NCBI GenBank assembly: GCA_013076295.1
Contig: RQOL01000464.1
Span: 104,213 to 168,212, forward strand
DNA: 64,000 nt
Reading direction: 5' to 3'
Origin: Sanderia malayensis
Taxonomy: Eukaryota; Cnidaria; Scyphozoa; Semaeostomeae; Pelagiidae
The position numbers and the translations under genes are program-made. Below, one piece after another: positions 33,904 through 45,514 of this stretch (positions within the stretch are counted from its first letter, which is position 1; the number at the start of each line of letters is the position of its first letter). Below the pieces are notes generated by a model, which was not told where the DNA came from, ran no database searches, and saw nothing but the letters and a program-made list of their open reading frames with translations.

Positions 33904-34149
33904 TTATATTTTGCACCCCTGCCTTTTTGCCTCGTTATACAAATGTAGGCTGCTGTAGAAGTGGGATGACCATCTGATGTTGAATGTTCTATCCTGTGTT
34001 CCATGTTCATTTGGCTCAAGCCATTGCTTTTCAAGATATGGAAAAAATTGATCAAGTTTCCATGCTAGTTCATGTACACACAGAAGAATAAATTTTTTCC
34101 ACACACCTTCTTCGGATATGATACGTTTGGCAGAATTTAAAACATGCAT
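33904..34149 (-). CDS. Hypothetical exon, minus strand (copy 2)
   Basis: Identical to the 81-codon frame at 12747-12992. Because the two copies are nearly identical throughout, its preservation here is no evidence for selection. Confidence 0.2.
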   Translation of the reverse strand: MHVLNSAKRIISEEGVWKKFILLCVHELAWKLDQFFPYLEKQWLEPNEHGTQDRTFNIRWSSHFYSSLHLYNEAKRQGCKI

Positions 34150-36080
34150 GTTAAAGAAGTTAAAGAATTAGTTGTTAAAGAATTAGTATCATCAATTTGC
34201 TTTAATTATTCTACCTTTGTGTTAATTTCCAAGAATTACTATTCTGAAATCGCTTGACAACATCTTTACTTTGTTTCTACTCAGATACCAGTCAAGAAAT
34301 GTCTAGGCCTAGCCTAGCTGCTGCAAAGTAAGGTACAATTTCGAAATAGTGATAAAATTATATAACAAGTCATGAAACTTCAATACAATAAACATAAAGA
34401 TGATATTGCAAAGATTTTGAACATTTCTTTCAGGTTTAGAACAGTATCCTTATATGTTGTAGTCCAAATGTAACAGCTTCAGCTGTGTAGTTTTGTCCGC
34501 CATTTTGTTGGAGGGTGCGTGGCTGGAAAATTTGGCTTCACTCACTATACAGAGGGACTATCGGCCGTTAGCACTTTAGGTTATCTTATATCCTATCTCT
34601 ATGATGTAGAACCATCTTCCCTGTCAACACTATCAAAGTCAATGTCATCATAAACGCCTTCTACATCAAGGCATAAATCAATCCATCAAGGGGACACAAC
34701 TTTGCCGAACCACAGAGACCCTTTCTCTATTTGATGCTAAGCATCAACATGGAAAGGGTCTCGAGCATTTCTTAAGAAATTTCAACTACTGGGGAAAATT
34801 TACAAAAAGGGCCCAAAAGTGTAATAACAAAAGGAAGCACACAGGTCTATGCTGCTGTAAAACACACTGTTTTAATTAAAGAATTTTCGTAGTTATATAC
34901 ATTCTATAAAGAACTCCTTTATAAGTAAACTACAGGAAGACAACATCTCTAAAGATCTTTTCAAAATATATCACCACGAATTACAATGATGGCTAAACAA
35001 ATGGAGTAGACACTTCTTAATAAAACTTATGTTTTGCCTTCTTCAAGTTTCTGGCCATGTTTTTTAGCCACAACTTTAAGCATAGTTTGAATTTCAATGC
35101 TTTTCTTGCGTTTATGCTCTCTTTGGTTAGTAAATGTACGGTTACGATTAAGAAACTATTAAGGAATTTTGAGTATTAGAATTTGGACAAAACTGAAAGT
35201 CCCATATATAAAAAAGTGTGCACTCCAAGCGAGAAACTCTTTTTGTCTGCATAAAGGCGGTTTTTTTCATCTTTCAATTTTGGAAACGGTTCACATCTTC
35301 AGTTTAGTTTATAAATTGAAAAAAATTGATTTGGAAGTTGATGTTCAACAAATAAATATGTAGGTAAGTGAGAAATTAAAGGGCCCAAACTACTGGGGAA
35401 ATTCTGTGATTTTGGTGCTAACTACTGGGGAAAGCATTGGGCCTACTGGGGAACTTTCCCCAGTAGTCACACTGTTAAAAAATGCTCTATGCAACACAAT
35501 CAACAACCCTTGACAGGCGAGCGAAAATTTCCATCTCAGAAGGTATTTGAATTGCTGACTGTAGGTACCCTAGTCAGCAATTCAAATACCTTCTCACATC
35601 CTTATATCACTAACAAACACCACAAATGCATTTAAATTGGCAGATAAGGCATTAGAGCATGAGAAACCACAAAAACGCAACTCACAGCATCTGCCTCAGA
35701 ATGAGATATTTCATCACAAATGCATTAGTGCAACTGTTATCGTCCAAATAAGTGCTGAATTGTTCATTTTGATGATAAAAACATGAAACGTCACAGGATT
35801 ACTAAGTTGACCAAGCTGAATAGTCCTAGATATGGAGCCACGCAAATTTATTAACAGGGACTGAGCAATGAGCATGCACAAAATACCCACATAAAAACGA
35901 TACATTAAAATCAAATATAAATCAATTTATTTACTGCTCTTGGTGCCTATTATTACAGAGCAGTGACTCTAAGGTGCCCAAAATTTCTTAACAAGGATTG
36001 AGCACTGAGCATGCGCATAAAACCCAAGGAAGAAAACAATCTGATCTATGAATGTTTAGGAATTAAAAAGCTTTTTACAG

Positions 36081-36326
36081 TTAAATGGTCTGAAAGTCAC
36101 TGAAAAGAAAAATGAGCTTGCTGCAAAGGTTTTTGCTGCTGCCGAGAATAACTTACCCCTTACGAAAACTGTGGAGGAGGTTAACCAAGAAATAAAACTG
36201 GAATATCAAAATGAACTTGTTGTGGGAAAAATCAAAATTCCAGACCCTTTGGAATTAAAAGAAGGTTGGTTAGTCGAACAAGAAGCACACAACTTGTTTG
36301 TGACAACATGTCGAAAACATTTCTGA
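36081..36326 (+). pseudogene. SAP-like domain exon, open frame (copy 2)
   Basis: Same exon as 14924-15168 but with the extra A, so the frame is open from the acceptor at 36080 through KIKIPDPLELKEGWLVEQE to TGA 36324-36326. The protein continues beyond the stop in related families, so this is still a fragment. The one-base difference between copies lies in an A run and may be a consensus error in copy 1. Confidence 0.55.
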
Positions 36327-37527
36327 CCTCCAAATCTATGGAACCAGTTAAAAAAAGTCGGAAAGCACTACGTGCAGCCTCGGTTCCATCCACATATTCC
36401 AATGAATTTGCATTTGAGCATTTGAATTTGCTGTGACACTTGAATTTGCTGTGACGCATAAATTTGCTGTGAGCTTTGAATTTGCTGTGAGCGTTTGAAT
36501 TTGCTGTGAGTGCTTGAATTTGCTGTGAGCGTTTCAATTTGGTCCAGGTTGTTTGTATTTCAGATATTGATGTACGTCTCATTTTTATAGGTATATGTAT
36601 AATTTCATAAATGTACTTGCAGTATTTTCTTCATTAAGTGTCTTTTAAATGTATTGATTTATTGTTATTTAAATTTATTTATTCCAGCATTTTTAGAGGG
36701 GTGTTATTTTCATATATTTTAGTTTTAAAATATTTTTTGCTAACTTTCTTTATTCAAGGAGTTGTTGTAGTTGCTGCTGGGTAGCAAAACGAAGTGAAGC
36801 GGCTGTGCAGCAGAAAATAATCGAGTCTTTGTTGGGAAAAAATCTTGTTTCTGTGTTTGTGTGTTTGTGGCAATGCAATTCAATGCGCCAAATGTGGCCT
36901 CAAATTTTCTTCCATTTAGGCGCATGCCAATGAGGTTTTTAGGAAACCTAGAGACCTCACTTCCAAAATGATGTTGAAGCTGCCTTAATTAAAAGAAAAA
37001 ATGACAGCAAAACGCACAAGTGACCTTGAATTGTACGGCTTTTCAATATGCCGTACAATTCAAGTTCAAGTTCAAATTCAATTTTCAACTTCTTTGTTTC
37101 CCAGAATGGTAATCTCTTATTCTCTTCTATATCATTCGGATGTTAAAATAGACAGATTGTCAAGAAACCTAAGTCCTCAGATTGGTGTGTTGATGTCACC
37201 AATGTTTCTTTATATTTTTTTATTGTAAATGTTGTTCTGCAGTTCCATGTTTCTTTACAACTTCTTGTGCGATTTATTGACAATCCTTTGATAGATTTCC
37301 AGTAAATAAGGAAAGGCAGACCTCGTCGATTTCGGCAGTTGGACATTGTAATTGGAATCCAAGTAGATTTTCTTACATCTGCAGTGAGCATTTTTTACCG
37401 TCTGATTATAAAGTACCTCCAATTCACGATCTCCAAGAATGAAAGGACACAAATCACCAATCAGAATTGATAATTTAGTCATAATTACGCTTATGAGTAT
37501 TTACTTGGAGTAACGGTTGACAACCAA

Positions 37528-38383
37528 TTGTTCGCTCACTCATGTCGCAAGACATTCATCATTGGTTTCTTGATGACATCGAAGTCTCTACTTTTCATCG
37601 TAGAGGAGCTCCTAACCAGAATTGTAAACCGATTCTCATTCATCCTCACATATAAATTTTCCCAGGATGACTTTGAGCTTTTTTTCCTGCATTCACAGTT
37701 GAGGGGGATTCAACAATAACCTCAAGAATGTGCAATTCAACAACAGCCCTGTGTCAGGTTCTCATGAGGAATTCAATTATGGCTTCACACGAATCAAATG
37801 TTGTTTTATTTGAGTCAGATTGCCAAGGCTCGTTGTTTTCACTGAAGTCCAGCAAAAAGCACACACCAATCAATGAAATGGTACAGTCTGAAGTAAATGA
37901 TGACAATCAGGAAAACCTTTCCTTGTTGTTTAAACAAATTGAAGTTACATCCCTTCTTGAGCAGATTTTATACTATATTGCAGGCTATATTGTAAAAAAG
38001 ATTTCTGATACTGTATATTGCACCCAATGCAATGAGGCCTTGCCACTGGCTCCAACAGCGCCATCTGATCATGATTATAGCATGGAACTATCTTCTGGCA
38101 GATTTGTCTGCAACTAAAATTGAGGAGGTTTGGTGCGAGTATACTTTGGCATATTCAAAATAGTAGAACATTGTGAGAAAGCATTCAAACTCACTGTCAT
38201 CAATTGTGCGAAACAAATAAAAACAAAAAGTAAACTGTTTCGTACCATGACTAACCAGGTTTTGTCAGTTTGCAATTGGACCGTTATTTCCCAAAAATTT
38301 CTGATCATCGCTTTGATGTTATTCTCAGCTTTGACGACGATCATCCCACTCAAATCATCAAGAAAGTTTGCATGGCATATCTA
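37528..38383 (+). pseudogene. P-element/THAP9-like transposase C-terminus (copy 2)
   Basis: Duplicate of 16370-17225 with the same motifs and the same frame breaks, so the damage is older than the duplication. See that entry for the motif order. Confidence 0.72.
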
Positions 38384-38414
38384 ACCTTGCCCCTTCAAAC
38401 ATACAAAACACATT

Positions 38415-38737
38415 GAAAGTTGGTCACCTCAATGTGAAAGGGTCATGACAAGGAATAAGCTATCAAACGTAAAGATATTATTGCTCGCTGAAACAGGCAT
38501 CAATATCTTAGGCATCACCAAGTCACCAGAAGAACACAATAATCGAGATTTATCAATAGATGCATACAAATTTGAAAGACAGGGCAGAGAGCATGGCCGG
38601 CATGGCAGCTTGCTTTTGGCATTACAAATCCCATTTGGACATCACTCCCTATGAAGTAAAGAGTGACAAACACAAAACCAAATCCATTTGGGTTGCCATC
38701 AAGCTGCTTTCACAAAGAATCATATTAGCAGTTTGAA
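38415..38737 (+). pseudogene. LINE endonuclease fragment (copy 2)
   Basis: Duplicate of 17257-17580. One base is missing (GGGTCATGAC against GGGATCATGAC), which breaks the frame after VGHLNVKG. Otherwise the same remains of an endonuclease N-terminus. Confidence 0.68.
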
Positions 38738-38816
38738 TACGATTATACAATATATATTACACTATAATATATTTTAATGGTATTATATATATATAGTAGA
38801 TAAATATATATATATA

Positions 38817-39283
38817 CTAGGGGTCATCACTCGCTTCGCTCGTTCGCCCCAGCCCGTCAAGTAAAAAACGCTTAATCTGGTTGGCGCACTTTGTGCGCTG
38901 CATTCGCTCACGCTCATGCCCCTTTCAACCCCACTACAATGGGTTAGCTCGCTGCGCTCGCCTATGGTTGACGCACTTCGTGCGCTGCATTCGCTTACGC
39001 TCATGCCCCTTTCAACCCCACTACAGTGGGTTAGCTCGCTGCGCTCGCCTATGGTTGACGCACTTCGTGCGCTGCATTCGCTTACGCTCATGCCCCTTTC
39101 AACCCCACTACAGTGGGTTAGCTCGCTGTGCTTGCCTATGATTGGCGCACTTCGTGCGCTGCATTCGCTGACGCTCATGCCCCTTTCTACCCCACTACAG
39201 TGGGTTAGCTCGCTGTGCTCGCCTATGGTTGGCGCACTTTGTGCGCTGCATTCGCTCACGCTCATGCCCCTTTCACCCCTCCT

Positions 39284-39316
<33 letters not shown>

Positions 39317-39323
39317 TTAGCTC

Positions 39324-39356
<33 letters not shown>

Positions 39357-41013
39357 CCCTTTCACCCCTCCCCCCCCCCCCACTTACAATGGGTTAGCTC
39401 GCTGCACTCGCCTATGGTTGGCGCACTTCGTGCACTGCATTCGCTCACGCTCATGCCCATTTCAACCCCACTTACAATGGATTAGCTCGCTGCGCTCGCC
39501 TATGGTTGGCGCACTTTGTGCGCTGCATTCGCTAACGCTCATGCCCCTTTCTACCCCACTTACAATAAGTTAGCTCGCTGCGCTCGCCTATGGTTGGCGC
39601 ACTTCGTGCGCTGCATTCGCTAACGCTCATGCCCCTTTCTACCCCACTTACAATGTGGGTTAGCTCACTGCGCTCGCCTGCCTATCTATTATCAAGAAAC
39701 ATTGACTGATAGGCGCACTTCGTGCGCTGCATCGCTCACTCTGCCCTTTCACCCACTACAATGGTTAGCTCGCTGCATCGCTTGGTTGGCATTCGTGCGC
39801 TGATCGCTCACGCTCATGCCCTTTTCAACCCCACTTACAATGGGTTAGCTCGCTGCACTCGCCTATGGTTGGCGCACTTCGTGCGCTGTATTCGCTCACG
39901 CTCATGCCCCTTTCAACCCCACTTACAATGGATTAGCTCGCTGCGCTCGCCTATGGTTGGCGCACTTTGTGCGCTGCATTCGCTAACGCTCATGCCCCTT
40001 TCTACCCCACTTACAATAGGTTAGCTCGCTGCGCTCGCCTATGGTTGGCGCACTTCGTGCGCTGCATTCGCTAACGCTCATGCCCCTTTCTACCCCACTT
40101 ACAATGTGGGTTAGCTCACTGCGCTCGCCTGCCTATCTATTATCAAGAAACATTGACTGATAGGGCGCACTTCGTGCGCTGCATTCGCTTCGCTCATGCC
40201 TCTTTCAACCCCACGTGCAATGGGTTAGCTCGCTGCGCTCACCTGTCTATCTGTTATGAAGAAACATTGACTGATTTGTTTTTAAAACTTTGACTTTGTT
40301 TACATTAGGCCTAAGCGTCAAAGTATGCCGAAGCAACAATGGCGGTCGTACAAAAACTAAAACTATCTCACTCAAAAAACAAAAAAAAGCTATCACCTGT
40401 GTTCTCAATTGTCTCCTGTAATTTTCCAGAGGTCTCTCAAACAATTAGCAAGGCTTTACAAACATAATTCAAGTCGTAAAACATTTTGAAAGGCGCCCAG
40501 TTATCCTTTGTGTTGAAAACAAAAACACGCGTCTTCTCCAAAAGTACCTGCTGTTCAACCCGAGGGCAAATTTGCATGATAACGAAATCTGCATGACTGT
40601 TCACGTGAAGTCGCGAAAGAGCCAATCAAATTACAGCAAAAGGCGAAACAGGTCACATGAACAGCGAATACTGTGCTCGAAAATGGAATTTGCAACGCGA
40701 ATTTGGAAGTTTCGCCACCGTAAACCGTAGTTTTTTCGTGATAGCACAATTAGCAGAATAATTAGTGGAATAATTAAAAATTTCAGGAGAAAATCGAAAA
40801 ACAAAATCCATACCCTGGTTAAAATAATAAACTAAACATTCAGTGTGGAATTTCATTGCCATATACCCACATACAAAAAAGCCTTTGTGATTACACGGTT
40901 CGCCGTTTCGGCCCATTGTTTTCGGGCGTTCGACCTATTGTTTCGGGTCGAATCTATTGTTTTTGGCAGGGAAAATGCGTCATCACGTGACATCACAGAA
41001 TATATATATTAGA
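38817..41013 (-). mobile_element. Non-autonomous Helitron H3' (2.2 kb, minus)
   Basis: Counterpart of H3. On the minus strand the start TCTAATAT at 41013 is preceded by a normal host A (complement of T41014), unlike the H3 copy, where another CTAG precedes it. The 3' end CTAG is at 38817-38820. The array is 286 bp shorter and contains the poly-C-damaged stretch at 39279-39381. Confidence 0.85.
39279..39381. other. Poly-C tract, probable consensus error
   Basis: Long C runs (39286-39316, about 39325-39353 and others) replace what should be CCCCTTTCAACCCCAC-type array sequence. The parallel part of copy 1 has ordinary units with a milder defect near 17830. This looks like a base-calling or consensus failure in a repetitive, hairpin-rich array, not biology. 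Confidence 0.7.
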
Positions 41014-41200
41014 TATATGTTTATACTTATAGTATTAATATATCGTAGTAAATCAAATCCATCATGGAAAAATGCACAAAGAATATAATTCGTCAAAATA
41101 ATCTGGTGGTTGAAGGCAATGATCAGCGCTTGTGAATTCTGATATCACAAAAACGAAGTAGGAATACTATTCAAGTATTGTAGCCTTTCTTCGTGAAAAA

Positions 41201-41989
41201 ATGACTTCATCTCAATGCAACACCTACGAGATAGCATGCTCCGATGGTGCATTGATTTGGCTCTCATCGTTGCCTTTGAAATCAGAACATTTGCACTTCT
41301 CGAAACGCGAATTTCATGATGGTATTTTCTTGAGGTATGCATGGAACTTAAAGAACCTTCCTTCCGAATGTGTTTGGAAGGCAAAGTTTAGTGTCGACCA
41401 TGCTCTTTCATGCAAGATTGGTGGTTTTTTCACCCTTCAACACAATGAAATGAGGGATCTTACTGCTAATTTACTGTCCACAGTATGCAAAGACGTATGC
41501 AAAGAGCCTTGTTTGCAACAATCTGAGTATGGTGGCGAACTACGAGCTGTTGTTAGTGCTAGAGGGTTTTGGCAGCATATGCAACAAGCATTTGTTGACG
41601 TTAGGGTATTTTACCCTTTTGCTCGAAGTTACCGCTGCAAAATCACAGCCTCAACATCTAGATCAATGGAGCTTGAAAAGAAACCAAAATATAATGAAGT
41701 CACCATGAACGAAGAAAATTGAACTTTTACCCCGTTGATATTTTCTTGCAATGGTGGTATGAGCCGTGAAACAAGAACATTTTTCCAGCGATTATCTGAA
41801 CTATTTTCAGAAAAGCACTATCAAAATGTTAGCGAAACATGTGCATGGGTTAAAAGAAAGTTGGGTTTCTGTTGACTAAGAACTGCTGTTTTGTGCATTA
41901 GAGGTTCAAGGTTTCGAAAACATAATGTCCCCATTGGTGAAATGGGCGATATTGACACCAGAAACTTTTTATCTAGTATTGTTTATTAG
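41201..41989 (+). pseudogene. Retroelement C-terminal domain, degenerate
   Basis: The frame reads GALIWLSSLPLKSEHLHFSK, a Cys/His element (WKAKFSVDHALSCKIGGF), LQHNEMRDLTANLLSTV, and GFWQHMQQAFVDVRVFYPFA. Past a TGA at 41720 it continues in the same frame with FTPLIFSCNGGMSRE and VLCIRGSRFRKHN. I recall this arrangement as a C-terminal module downstream of reverse transcriptase in many invertebrate mobile proteins. The DVRVFxP segment resembles the end of a PD-(D/E)XK-like nuclease core, which is inference. The reverse transcriptase part is absent upstream. Two in-frame stops mark it as dead. Confidence 0.6.
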
Positions 41990-42140
41990 AAACAGTTACT
42001 TGTACATAGTTTGATTTTATTTATTGTTTTACAAGTTTTTGTGAACCGGCAGCTATCGGTATATAAACAGTGCCATTAATTATGTGTGATGATTCATAGT
42101 AAAATGAATCATAATAGCAGTTGTTTACCGAGCTCGAAAT

Positions 42141-43773
42141 AATGTTGATTTCTACCAGAATGTTAAATCCTACTTAAAGAAGGTGTGGCAAAAGAGGAAG
42201 CATATATTTTTGATGGGAGATTTTAAGTGAGATATGCTTTTCACTATAAAGCCAGCAAATTAATGTAGTAAAGGAAAGTGGCTGTTGAGATTGCTGAACT
42301 GCTTTTAGATCAAGAATATGATAAAAGCCCCAACACTGACCACAGAAGAAACCTATTTAGCTCAACCTCTCATTTGACTTAGTTATCTCAACCAGTGAAG
42401 AGAAGGTGACAAAATCAGGAATATATATGATACAGGAATCACACACCATCCTGTCTGATTTATTCGGTACTTAAGATTAGAAAAGAAAGGGTACCACCAA
42501 AATAACAAATGTATCAAACATAAAGAATTGTAATTGGGAGAAGTTTAGAGAAGACATGGAAATGGTCCCATAGTCAGTATGCTCCATCTTCGAGGATATA
42601 GATGATTGCTCCTGGGCATGGGAAAAGTTGTACCTTAATGTAAGGAAATAGGTAAATATCTGAAAGGCAAGCCAAAGTCAAATGGATGTCACACCCATAG
42701 ATAAACACCAGTCTCAGGAAAGAGATGAATAAAAGTATAAACCTCAGGGCGAAGAGAACGTAAAGGTCCGACAGACTGGGCATCTTATAAAACCTCAAGA
42801 AACAAAGTAACTGCTCTTCTGCGAGAAGTCAAGATGGCGTACTGGAAAAGTGAGCTAGAAACAGCACAGGAAAAGGTGCAAAAAGTTTTTGGAATGTTGT
42901 AAAAAGGCTGACTGGTAAACAGAGAACCTAAAATGTTATTGGTCCTATTCTCAATGACAGCCATGAGCTTGAGTATAATGACAAAGGAAAAGTGAATGCC
43001 CTTAATTCGTTTTTCTCCCTGATTAGAAATAAATTAGCAGAAAATCGTCCACATATACCTAAAATTGACCACAGCAATGTCAGTAAAATAGCACCAACAT
43101 TGCTAGAGATATTGACGCTCAGATATCACAAGGAGTGAAAAGGTTGATTCCTGGAAAAGCCACTGGTGTAGACAACAATACATGAAAAGAAATACTGATG
43201 TTGGACAGAAATTTCCACAAAAGCATAAAGGATAGAATATTTCCTGCTTGATGCAAAATGTCCAAAAGATAGAGAGAGGGAACTGCAGACCCCTTAGTAT
43301 GGTCTCGATACCTAGTAAATTACCTAGTCAATACCAAATGTGAGGCAATGTGCTGCAGCTAAAATCGTCAATTGTTAAAAGTAACAATATTGAAGAGGAT
43401 GTATTACAAAAAGCAAAGTGGGACACAATAACATATCTTTACAAAAGAAAAGTACTGATCTTTATGCAAAATGCATATCTACATACGTTACTTGATAGGA
43501 TTTGTGATCTATTCGATAAATGTAACAGCAGTCGTCACCTTGGGGTGGCTCAAAATTTGGGGTTCCTGACTACATAACTATAGCAGGGAGAAACTCAATT
43601 GGTTATAGAGGGCAATCCCTGTGGAATTTCCTAAAAGGAGACCAAAAGAAAAAGACAATTGAACCTTTTAAGAGATCCATCGGAAGAATTAAAGGACAGC
43701 TGGAGAAATTAACATTTGCTAAGGGCACAGGACAACTATTGAACAAAAAATCTGACTTTAAATATTCTTAAAT
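42141..43773 (+). pseudogene. Decayed LINE (endonuclease to C-terminus) with internal deletions
   Basis: Scattered frames give YQNVKSYLKKVWQKRKHIF with MGDF (endonuclease GDFN motif, Asn lost), EEKVTKSGIYDTGI followed by THHPV (SDHHP motif), then LLREVKMAYWKSEL and ALNSFFSLIRNKLA from the linker. RT core motifs are almost gone: only NCRPLSMVSIPSK and a C-terminal SIGYRGQSLWNFL remain. The order is right for one element on the plus strand with a large RT deletion. It is followed by an A/T-rich 3' region. Confidence 0.68.
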
Positions 43774-44022
43774 TCGACTCATATATTTATTTATTTAGGC
43801 ACTTATTTATTTATCAACTTAATTGTTTATCTATTTTCTTATCTATTTATATATCTATTCATTCATTTATTTACTAGTTTATATAATTACTTATTTTTAC
43901 TTTTTAACTGTCGATATAACCAAAAACAATTCTTCATAAGTAGCGGGTCCCCATCAGCTGCAAGCTGACATTAATTTAACTTGCTCAATTAAATAAATAT
44001 GTATGTATGTTTGTATGTATAC
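43774..44022 (+). repeat. LINE 3' tail: TTTA-rich stretch and TATG tail
   Basis: Degenerate TTTATTTA sequence to about 43900, then CTGCAAGCTGACATTAATTT and CAATTAAATAAATATGTATG ending in a short TATG run near 43996-44020. A simple-repeat 3' end of this kind is usual for several non-LTR clades and fits the LINE upstream. Confidence 0.5.
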
Positions 44023-44599
44023 AGTAACCGGTATGCCAGGCAATTTATCAACAACAATACTCTAAGTGTCAGGCATCAAATGAACAAACTCATCCTTTTC
44101 AACAATATTTAGGTTGCATCTGCTTCACCCTTTGCAATCGTAATTTAGGCCAATATATGGAGCATAGAAATTCTCTCTGAAAGCAGCATTTACGTTGTAT
44201 GGAACCAAAACAGCTTAAATTATTATTTTTATATATCTAGCACAATTGCATTGTTCTTTGTCACACAAATCAGGTTTTTGAGCGAATATAGTATTCAAAT
44301 TCCATGAACATCATTGCACACAGTGTGCAAAATCGCTCTTTTTGCATGCAAACATCGTTTTCGACTGGATTTCCAGGGAGTTCACTTTTCAATGCAGCAG
44401 CAGAGTATCGTGAGTCAGCTTTTTAGATTTTCTATATACCTCATTAGCACATGCTGGTTGGCTTTATTTTCAATTCATCAATGACGGAAATATTTGTTGC
44501 AGTGCAGTGAGACATTTTAGAAACATTAGGAAAATGATATTTGGTTGGCTTCTCTGCTGGTTATTACCTTTTATTCGTCGCCAGAATCAAGAAGGCCTC

Positions 44600-44646
44600 A
44601 TGTTCTTGTCGAAATAAAAATGCCATTTTTATTTCGACAAGAACAT
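44600..44646. repeat. Perfect 23-bp hairpin with 1-base loop
   Basis: Arms 44600-44622 (ATGTTCTTGTCGAAATAAAA plus ATG) and 44624-44646 are exact complements around a single C. The stem length is the same as the hairpins at 10922 and 14381, though the sequence is unrelated. Confidence 0.88.
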
Positions 44647-45514
44647 AGATATGATCTATAACATAGATAAAATATAGATATCTAGGCTTGCAACCACATT
44701 AAACACGCCCTCTCTATATTTTTTTGAAGCACCCATTTCAAAACATATCGTTTTAATGCAATCCTTGATGGTTTAGTCCTGATTATTGGTATCACATCAC
44801 AGCAGTACTAATTTTAACACTGTGAAAAGCTAGTATTCTTAGTTACTTCACTTCGTAGAAAATTTACTGTTACCAGTTCAACTCTGGTAAGTAAGTTGTC
44901 TGAGCAGAAAGTCATTTCATGACTTGACAATGTTTTATTAATGTCCAAGCCCAACCGACCCACAAACAGAATGGTAGTATTACTTGCAGGAAAATTGGGC
45001 ATCAGTACACTGCTCTGATTTGTTTGTAGGGTATTGCACTTACTGTCAGGTGATTGGCTAGGGAAAGCAAAGATTTCCGGGCCAAGCACCTTGTCCAAAA
45101 GATATCAGAAGATAGTGTGGAAAACAGGAGAAAGAAAGACCAAAGGGCAGGTAACAAGAATAGAGGTAGCAATGAACACACAGGGTGATAGCCAATGACC
45201 CTAATCTCCACTGGTCTACCAGGAGCCTGGATGTGAGTCCATGGCTTGGAGTTTCCTAGGGAAAGTGGAGGGTTGGGATAGAAAAGGCAGAGAGAAAGGT
45301 ATAGCGAATGATGACAACAGGCAGAAGCTGGTGTCTACTCATCATAAGGAGACAGCCACCAGCCGAATGCAAGGCGATACTGACTCATGTATGTGTTCTG
45401 CTGATGTTTGGGGTCAGTTTTTCATATGGAAGAGCCACCACTGGCCGAATGTATGGTGATACTGACTCACATCTTGATAGAAATTTAGATGAACTTGTTG
45501 CGCATTATTTGATA
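44647..45514. other. No gene recognised; 40-bp direct repeat
   Basis: No coding assigned. A block CCACCA(G/CTGG)CCGAATG...GGYGATACTGACTCA occurs at about 45355-45394 and 45435-45473. A frame across it on the plus strand is Gly/Lys-rich and not recognisable. Confidence 0.35.

Larger units (their letters stand above)
28007..41013. repeat. 13.0-kb duplicated segment, second copy
   Basis: It is collinear with 6736-20142. Differences noted: one 114-bp unit fewer at 28448-30265, 286 bp fewer at 38817-41013, an A/C change near 33345, an added A near 36235, a missing base near 38443, and scattered homopolymer indels. Homology stops exactly at the Helitron 5' terminus: 41014 onward (TATATGTTTATAC) is unlike 20143 onward. 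Confidence 0.95.
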
